Origin: an uncultured Johnsonella sp.
Lineage (GTDB): Bacteria > Bacillota > Clostridia > Lachnospirales > Lachnospiraceae
Assembly (NCBI GenBank): GCA_900766185.1
Contig: CAAFUL010000006.1
Location: 1-11,738 of the forward strand
DNA: 11,738 bases
Direction: 5' to 3'
The translations under genes and the position numbers were made by a program. The stretch's first letter is position 1, and every line of letters starts with the position of its first letter. Shown piece by piece: positions 7,002-11,738 of the stretch. The notes under the pieces were generated by a model, which was not told the DNA's origin, searched no databases, and saw only the letters and a list, made by a program, of their open reading frames with translations.

Positions 7002-8738
7002 TTAAGATATTTTCCAACTTACGGCAAGTTCTCTGGCGTTTACAAATTTATTATATATTCCATCTGTTTTTATTAACTCTTCGTGCTTTCCTTCCTGAAC
7101 TATTCTTCCTTCGTCTATAACCACTATCTTATCTGCATTTCTTACGGTTTTTAACCTATGCGCTATCATAATAACCGTCTTCTTCCTTGTAAGTTCTTCT
7201 ATAGCCTGCATAAGCTCTTTTTCATTTTCCGGGTCTACATTGGCAGTTGCCTCATCCAGTATTATTATAGGAGCAGACTTCATCATAGCCCTTGCTATGG
7301 AAAGTCTTTGCTTTTCACCTCCTGAAAGTGATGCTCCGCCCTCTCCTATCACGGTATCATAGCCCTTGTCAAGCTTCATAATAAAGTCATGGCAGCAGGC
7401 TTTTTTGGCAACCTCTATCACTTCTTCCTTGGTTGCCAAAGGGTTACCGAACTTAATATTATTAGCTACAGTATCTTCAAACAAATAAACATTCTGAAAT
7501 ACAAAACTGAAGTTTTTCATAAGGGAGTCCATACTGTACTGCCTTACATCCCTTCCTCCAAGTTCCACACTTCCCTCGTTGACATCCCAAAACCTTGCCA
7601 TAAGTCTGCAAAGTGTTGTTTTGCCGCCTCCGCTCGGACCTACTATAGCCGTAGTCGTTCCCTCTTTTATATAGAGGGATACCTTATCTATAATTTTTCT
7701 TTTATCATAAGAAAATTCAACATTTTTAAGCTCTATATCAAAGTTTTTCGGCTCTATATCATCTCCCTCGGTATCCATCGGCTCTATTTCCAGTATGGCA
7801 TTCGCCTTCTCCACCGCTATATTGACCGATCTTATAAGGGCTGAGAAACTTCCGGCACCGTCTAAGGCGGCATATATCATAAAAGCACATATAAGCATCA
7901 TAATACATTCCGCAAGCTCCATACTGTCATTTATATAAAAGAAAATAGATACCGCCGCCATACATACTCCTATAGCCTTGGTGATAAGGTGCTGCAAAGC
8001 CATAGCCGGAAGCAGTCTTTTCTCCATTCTGAAATTGACATCGGAGGCTTCTTCTATAGCTTTAATAAGCTTCTTATTTTCATTACCGTATAGTGAGTAT
8101 GACTTTATTTCCGACATTCCCTGCACATATTCCAAAACCGATGCCACCAGTATCCTATCCGCTTCATCCTTACTTTTAGCTATACTGAGCGCCTTATACT
8201 GCAAATATTTGTTTGCCAGCAGGAATATAAGCAAACCTACCACCACTATAAGTGCAAGTCTGTAATCAAAGGTAAACATCATACATGTTATAAGTAAGGT
8301 GGTAAGCAGTCCCTGAGTAGTCATCATAACCACCTTGGTCGCCACCTCCGCCAACACTTCCATGGTATTGGTAGTTACCGAGGTAATATATCCTAAGCTG
8401 TTTTCATTAAAATACCCCATAGGCAGATACCTCATATGCTCAGCTATCTCTATACGCTTGTTTGCGCAGGTATTGTAACCCGCCTCCGTCTGCAGCATGG
8501 TAGTTTTTGCCTTGACTATGATAGTCAAGATAATGCTTATCAGTAAAATGCCTAAACTTATATAAGCTGTCATAGCAGTTGAATTACCTTCTACCATAGC
8601 CTTTATTACCACATAGCTTGCCGGTATACGCAGCGCCTCCAAAAAAGCCATCAATACTCCAAGCCCTATTGACATATAAAACTTCTTTTTATTTTCACTG
8701 CCACAAAAATCAAAAAACTTTTTTAATACTTCTACCAT
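7002..8738 (-). CDS. ABC exporter-fold half-transporter (membrane domain + ATPase), second subunit
   Basis: The protein has 578 residues from the ATG at 8736-8738, chosen for AGGGGG with a six-base spacer; the frame runs open to 8771, inside the previous gene. Residues 1-310 form a type-I exporter membrane domain with about six segments. The ATPase follows: Walker A GPSGGGKTT (367-375), Q loop FVFQNVYLF (Q415), signature LSGGEKQR (471-478), Walker B IIILDE (491-496), D loop ATANVD and switch IAHRL (H527). All motifs are canonical. The start lies ten bases after the stop of the preceding ABC gene, and a terminator follows this one. The motif style (RFWDVNEG, FEDTVANNI, ATANVDPENE) resembles the YbtQ/IrtB branch. 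Cargo cannot be told from sequence: it may be a siderophore, peptide or drug, in either direction. Confidence 0.9.
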   Translation of the reverse strand: MVEVLKKFFDFCGSENKKKFYMSIGLGVLMAFLEALRIPASYVVIKAMVEGNSTAMTAYISLGILLISIILTIIVKAKTTMLQTEAGYNTCANKRIEIAEHMRYLPMGYFNENSLGYITSVTTNTMEVLAEVATKVVMMTTQGLLTTLLITCMMFTFDYRLALIVVVGLLIFLLANKYLQYKALSIAKSKDEADRILVASVLEYVQGMSEIKSYSLYGNENKKLIKAIEEASDVNFRMEKRLLPAMALQHLITKAIGVCMAAVSIFFYINDSMELAECIMMLICAFMIYAALDGAGSFSALIRSVNIAVEKANAILEIEPMDTEGDDIEPKNFDIELKNVEFSYDKRKIIDKVSLYIKEGTTTAIVGPSGGGKTTLCRLMARFWDVNEGSVELGGRDVRQYSMDSLMKNFSFVFQNVYLFEDTVANNIKFGNPLATKEEVIEVAKKACCHDFIMKLDKGYDTVIGEGGASLSGGEKQRLSIARAMMKSAPIIILDEATANVDPENEKELMQAIEELTRKKTVIMIAHRLKTVRNADKIVVIDEGRIVQEGKHEELIKTDGIYNKFVNARELAVSWKIS

Positions 8739-8748
8739 AATCTTCCCC

Positions 8749-10485
8749 CTAAGCCCTGTCTTTGACTTCAATATGTGCTTCCCACATATCTTTATAAAGC
8801 TTATTAGTCTTTAGCAATTCATCATGAGTTGCCGCCGCCTCAACTTTTCCGTCATTTATTACGAATATCTTGTCCACATCCTTTATAGTACTGAGCCTAT
8901 GCGCTATAACTATCATGGTCTTTTTCTGTGCAAGCTTTGCTACCGCAGATTGCACCAAAGCCTCATTTTCAGGATCCGTATAGGCTGTAGCCTCATCAAG
9001 TATTATAAGTTTTGCATCTTTTAACATGGCTCTGGCTATTGAGATCCTTTGCCTCTCACCACCTGAAAGATGCCCTCCGGCGCTTCCCACTACAGTATCA
9101 TAAGTCTCTGAAAGACTCATTATAAAATCATGACAGCCGCTTTTTTTAGCAATCTCTTCCACTTCCAAATCACTTGCCTTAGGATTTCCCATCCTTATAT
9201 TCTCCCTTATGCTAAGGTCAAAAAGGTAATTATCCTGAGAAACATAGGCTATAAATTTATTTTGCACATCTAAGGATATCTCCTTGGTATTTACATTACT
9301 TATCATGATATCACCGCTGCTTGCATCCCAAAGACCTGCTATAAGCTTGGCTATGGTGGATTTGCCGCTGCCGCTGGGTCCTACCAGCGCCACTACGGTT
9401 CCTTCCTCTATATTCATATTTATACCATGCAGCACTTCTTTGTCATGATAAGCAAAATGCACATTCTTAAGCTCGACATTAGCTTTTCCTAACTCTTTAT
9501 CAAAATCAAGCGGTCTTTTTAGTTCCTTTTGCTCAAGCACTCTGCCTACCTCGGACATAATAGTTCCTACTTTAGCCAGATCTTCTCCAAAAGCGGAACA
9601 GGTGATCAGGGGAGCTATAACTCCGAATGAAAGTATAATAATAAGTATAAAAGCGGGACCCGAAAGACTGCCTTTATTATAAAGATAGACTCCTATCGGC
9701 AAGATTCCCACCAAGGTTGAAGGCAGTACCGACATAGCTGTTGCCGAATACCATATACAGGAACGCATCCACTCTACAAAGCAATCCGCTCCTTCCTTGG
9801 CTGCAATAACAAACTTATCATAAGAGCTTTGTGCCTTACCGAAAACCTTTATTACTTCTATACCGTTAATGTATTCTACCGCAGTATCGTTAAGCGCCTT
9901 GGTTTTTACTATGGTGTTGTTATATCTTTCATCCATATTCTTAAACATTCCCATATAGGCAAACATTCCTATGGGAATAGTAACCAGAGCGGCAAATCCC
10001 ATACGCCAGTCTATAACAAACAAATAAATACTTATTACCAAAGGTCCTAAAAGATTGGCGGTAAATTCCGGTATCATGTGTGCCAGTGCGGTCTCCATAC
10101 TGTCCACTCTTTCCACTATGATGTTTTTAAGCGAGCCTGAGGGAGTATCCTTCACATACCCCAAAGGCAAGGCATAAAGCTTATCACAAAGTTTTTTCCT
10201 GATGCTTGATAGCATCTCAAATGTAACCTTATGTGAAATAAGGGTTGAAAGGTTGTGAAAGGCTATTCTAAGCACCCACAACAGCATAATAACAAAACAG
10301 AGATTAAGATATACCGAGTAGTCTTTTACTCCGTCCAAAAGCATAACCACTATCTGTCCTACTATAAAATACGGTGCTATTGCAAAAAACACCCCCAGTA
10401 TTGCGGCACTTACGGATATTATATATAAGCCCCTCTTTTCTTTTATAATGCCTTTCAGCCATGAAAAATCATATCTTTTCTTCAT
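8749..10485 (-). CDS. ABC exporter-fold half-transporter (membrane domain + ATPase), first subunit
   Basis: The protein has 578 residues from the ATG at 10483-10485. GAGGAG lies eight bases before it, inside the last codons of tetR; a GTG two codons earlier is too close to that site. The membrane domain (about 1-315) has some six segments. The ATPase shows Walker A GPSGSGKST (369-377), Q loop YVSQDNYLF (Q417), signature LSGGERQR (473-480), Walker B LIILDE (493-498) and switch IAHRL (H529). The D loop reads ATAYTDPENE rather than the common SALD, close to the ATAFADPENE I associate with the YbtP/IrtA branch. With the next gene, of equal length and different sequence, it most likely forms a heterodimer. 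The pair sits behind its own TetR regulator, the usual arrangement for inducible efflux or siderophore traffic. Cargo is unknown. Confidence 0.9.
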   Translation of the reverse strand: MKKRYDFSWLKGIIKEKRGLYIISVSAAILGVFFAIAPYFIVGQIVVMLLDGVKDYSVYLNLCFVIMLLWVLRIAFHNLSTLISHKVTFEMLSSIRKKLCDKLYALPLGYVKDTPSGSLKNIIVERVDSMETALAHMIPEFTANLLGPLVISIYLFVIDWRMGFAALVTIPIGMFAYMGMFKNMDERYNNTIVKTKALNDTAVEYINGIEVIKVFGKAQSSYDKFVIAAKEGADCFVEWMRSCIWYSATAMSVLPSTLVGILPIGVYLYNKGSLSGPAFILIIILSFGVIAPLITCSAFGEDLAKVGTIMSEVGRVLEQKELKRPLDFDKELGKANVELKNVHFAYHDKEVLHGINMNIEEGTVVALVGPSGSGKSTIAKLIAGLWDASSGDIMISNVNTKEISLDVQNKFIAYVSQDNYLFDLSIRENIRMGNPKASDLEVEEIAKKSGCHDFIMSLSETYDTVVGSAGGHLSGGERQRISIARAMLKDAKLIILDEATAYTDPENEALVQSAVAKLAQKKTMIVIAHRLSTIKDVDKIFVINDGKVEAAATHDELLKTNKLYKDMWEAHIEVKDRA

Positions 10486-10487
10486 AC

Positions 10488-11114
10488 TCACTTCTCCTCA
10501 TATTTTAATCCAAGAAGCCTGTCCCAGCCGGCAGCAAAGAAATCCTGCAAACTGTTTACATACTCCTTGGCACTTTCTTTATCAAAATCATGCGCAACCA
10601 CTTCAAAAACCCCGTTAAATAAAGAATTTGCCAATATATGACATAGATCCACTCTTATATGCGGCAAATCATGCCCTTGTTTTTTCAGCACTTCTACAAA
10701 TTTAACAGTACTTTCCACCTCCATATCTACAAGAACATCTACAAAATTTCCATAACTTGAACCGAAACCACAGCATATTATGAGTTTAAAACTGTCAAAA
10801 TAATCATATATTATGTCAATGATCTTCTCCATGCCCTGTTCTGAAAAATTATGCAGAGATTCTATTTGCTCCTTCGGTGTCGCATTACTGAAACCGTCAT
10901 GGTAATAATTAAAATAATAAAGTAACTTATCCGCCCCCTCTTTTACCAAACTTGTAAAAATTTTATTTTTATCGGCAAACCTACTGTAAAGCATACCTGT
11001 GGTACAGCCCGACTTTTCCGCTATACTTCGCATAGAAGCGTTAGTATAGCCCTTTTCCATAAACTCCTGCTTAGCCACTTCAAGTATTTTAAGCTCTATA
11101 TCTATATCCTTCAT
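10488..11114 (-). CDS. TetR-family transcriptional regulator of the ABC operon
   Basis: The protein has 208 residues from the ATG at 11112-11114, with GGAG six bases before it; the frame is open to a TTG at 11126, which would place the start against the operator. The N-terminal DNA-binding domain reads LKILEVAKQEFMEKGY then ASMRSIAEKSGCTTGMLYSRFADKNKIF, a textbook TetR helix-turn-helix (recognition part about residues 36-47). The remainder (about 60-208) is helical and variable, the ligand and dimer domain; nothing identifies the ligand. The stop lies two bases before the ATG of the first ABC gene and its last codons carry that gene's ribosome site, so the three genes are one transcript. The palindrome over its own promoter predicts autorepression, with release when the ligand, perhaps the transported compound, binds. 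Confidence 0.9.
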   Translation of the reverse strand: MKDIDIELKILEVAKQEFMEKGYTNASMRSIAEKSGCTTGMLYSRFADKNKIFTSLVKEGADKLLYYFNYYHDGFSNATPKEQIESLHNFSEQGMEKIIDIIYDYFDSFKLIICCGFGSSYGNFVDVLVDMEVESTVKFVEVLKKQGHDLPHIRVDLCHILANSLFNGVFEVVAHDFDKESAKEYVNSLQDFFAAGWDRLLGLKYEEK

Positions 11115-11129
11115 AAACCTCTCCAATCT

Positions 11130-11158
11130 TATAACAGTGTTATTATAACACTGTTATA
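11130..11158. promoter_or_regulatory. TetR operator: perfect 13-bp inverted repeat
   Basis: TATAACAGTGTTA (11130-11142) and TAACACTGTTATA (11146-11158) are exact reverse complements around a 3-base centre at 11143-11145. The length and symmetry suit a TetR dimer or dimer pair. It covers the -10 box of the tetR promoter and ends 15 bases before the tetR ATG. Confidence 0.8.
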
Positions 11159-11170
11159 GACTCTTGTAAA
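11142..11170 (-). promoter_or_regulatory. Promoter of tetR-ABC-ABC
   Basis: On the minus strand TTTACA (11165-11170), a 17-bp spacer and TATAAT (11142-11147) form a near-consensus sigma-A promoter. The -10 lies at the exact centre of the operator palindrome, so bound repressor would block polymerase directly. The transcript leader would be short, about 22 bases. Confidence 0.75.
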
Positions 11171-11205
11171 TAAAAATAACGGTTTGTTTATCACATAAAC
11201 CGTTA
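11168..11205 (-). terminator. Candidate terminator insulating the tetR promoter
   Basis: On the minus strand TAACGGTTT (11197-11205) pairs with AAACCGTTA (11177-11185) across an 11-base loop, and TTTTTATTT follows (11168-11176). It would stop minus-strand transcripts arriving from the right just before the tetR -35 box. The same 5' arm can instead pair with 11332-11345 in the larger palindrome. Confidence 0.4.
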
Positions 11206-11345
11206 CAAACATATCTTGCCTTGGACACGCTCTCGCTAACTTCGTCTCGCAGCGGTACTAAGCTTTATCTTCGCCTAACGGCTTGATAAAGCAAGTACCG
11301 GCGGTCTCAGATTGTCCTTGGCAAGATAGTTTAACGGTTTATGTG
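11192..11345. repeat. Large imperfect palindrome (MITE-like element or structured RNA)
   Basis: Three nested sets of arms pair in order: 11192-11205 with 11332-11345 (14 of 14), 11212-11227 with 11313-11328 (14 of 16, a TT/TT bulge in the middle), and 11253-11269 with 11285-11300 (15 pairs with a small bulge). The cap is GCC-TAAC-GGC (11273-11282). The left side has 25 extra unpaired bases (11228-11252) holding two TCTCGC copies. The element is GC-richer than its surroundings and contains GTACCGGCGG (11295-11304), repeated outside it at 11352-11361. It could be a miniature inverted-repeat element or a transcribed structured RNA; the sequence alone does not decide. Confidence 0.65.
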
Positions 11346-11624
11346 CCTAAGGTACCGGCGGAGGGGGAAAGGTGTAGGCACACTTTTATTTAGACTTAAA
11401 AGTAATCCTTCTCCTATACCGGATTTTGTGATGGGATGCAGTAAACTTATAAATAATATCGTAAGTAAAATTACAATATAACTTACATCCTCACCCTTAA
11501 TTATTACTTCCTGTAGGAACAGCTTTTTTTAATTTAAAATAAAAGTCGCTGACACATCTCCTCCTCTACTTCCCATTAGCAACATAAACAATAGCCATTT
11601 ATCTCCACTAAATTTCTTATACAG
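11331..11624 (-). pseudogene. Possible decayed coding remnant
   Basis: One minus-strand frame reads 31 codons (11532-11624), a TAA at 11529-11531, then 65 codons to a TAA at 11331-11333. The second half has a hydrophobic run, SYIVILLTILFISLLHPI, followed by a basic end. No usable start with a ribosome site exists, and the end runs into the palindrome arm. I do not recognise a family. It may be chance; low confidence. Confidence 0.15.
11342..11382 (+). repeat. Hairpin overlapping the large palindrome
   Basis: TGTGCCTA (11342-11349) pairs with TAGGCACA (11375-11382) around a purine-rich loop containing GTACCGGCGG and GAGGGGGAAAGG. A loose T-rich stretch follows (CTTTTATTT). Its first four bases are shared with the end of the large palindrome, so the two folds exclude each other in part. 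A weak plus-strand terminator is possible. Confidence 0.4.
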
Positions 11625-11671
11625 CTATTCCTTGCGGGTTGGCGATTAAAGAAACACTCCCTATTTCAATC

Positions 11672-11738
11672 TTTTTAGCGCTTAGTACTGTTAATAAAGT
11701 GAGTTACAAACTTTATTAACAGTACAAAGCGCTAAAAA
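11672..11738. repeat. 67-bp near-perfect palindrome at window edge
   Basis: Arms 11672-11700 and 11710-11738 pair at 28 of 29 positions (the one mismatch is A11684 with A11726) around the 9-base loop GAGTTACAA. It starts TTTTTAGCGC and ends GCGCTAAAAA, so on either strand the T-run is before the stem and the A-run after it, the reverse of an intrinsic terminator. It may continue beyond the window. Confidence 0.75.

Larger units (their letters stand above)
11159..11738. other. Gene-poor region of about 580 bases dominated by palindromes
   Basis: No intact gene is seen on either strand. The left part is the 154-bp palindrome and its flanking small hairpins, the right end is a 67-bp palindrome, and about 11400-11670 between them is AT-rich. 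That middle part has a 6-bp inverted repeat at 11461-11486 and a broken minus-strand frame. No tRNA or rRNA signature was recognised. Confidence 0.6.

Noticed and set aside
7389..7844. Plus-strand frame of 151 codons
   Set aside because: It lies opposite the ATPase domain of the ABC gene, whose motifs are complete on the minus strand.
8739..8771. Longer start of the second ABC protein inside the first ABC gene
   Set aside because: The added residues are not part of the usual fold, and AGGGGG is correctly spaced for the ATG at 8736-8738.
11461..11486. GTAAGT/ACTTAC inverted repeat considered as an operator
   Set aside because: It is only 6 bp with a 14-base AT-rich loop and has no adjacent gene or promoter; chance is likely.

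Overview
The window reads as a piece of a low-GC Firmicutes chromosome, most likely a Clostridia of the Lachnospiraceae type. The evidence is AT-rich codon use, strong AGGAGG-type ribosome sites, an ER/archaeal-type (SipW-like) signal peptidase with TasA-like substrates, and tight operons with overlapping starts and stops. The genus cannot be fixed from sequence alone. All ten supported genes lie on the minus strand, so transcription runs from high to low coordinates.

Right end (about 11115-11738): more than 600 bases with no intact gene. It holds two large palindromic elements, one of about 154 bp that folds on itself and one of 67 bp with 28 of 29 arm positions paired, reaching the window edge. 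It also holds small hairpins and a possible decayed reading frame. At 11130-11158 a perfect 13-bp inverted repeat sits on the -10 box of a good sigma-A-like promoter, in front of a TetR-family regulator.

Middle right (7002-11114): tetR followed by two half-size ABC exporter-fold proteins (membrane domain plus ATPase), each start coupled to the preceding gene. They look like a heterodimeric transporter of the YbtPQ/IrtAB-like type under local TetR control. A stem-loop with a T-run (6932-6993) ends this operon.

Middle left (1059-6740): just past that terminator a near-consensus promoter (TTGACT, 17 bp, TATAAT) starts a second operon. Its order is a NarL-type sensor kinase, a NarL/LuxR-type response regulator, a TasA-like exported protein, a small Gln/Glu-rich exported protein with a YAYWTD signal, a SipW-like signal peptidase carrying a large polytopic N-terminal domain, and a DUF5305-like membrane protein.

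Left end (1-924): a TasA/camelysin-like protein with the same YAYWTD signal and a very biased, high-expression codon choice, cut by the window edge. It probably has its own promoter, with a GTAATGA direct repeat at one helical turn in the -35 region. Together 1-6740 looks like a surface-filament or matrix-protein locus. The two-component system would sense something at the membrane and control it, SipW would process the three signal-bearing proteins, the leftmost gene would supply the abundant subunit, and the two smaller proteins would be minor, anchor or accessory parts. The roles of the minor proteins and of the DUF5305-like protein are inference.
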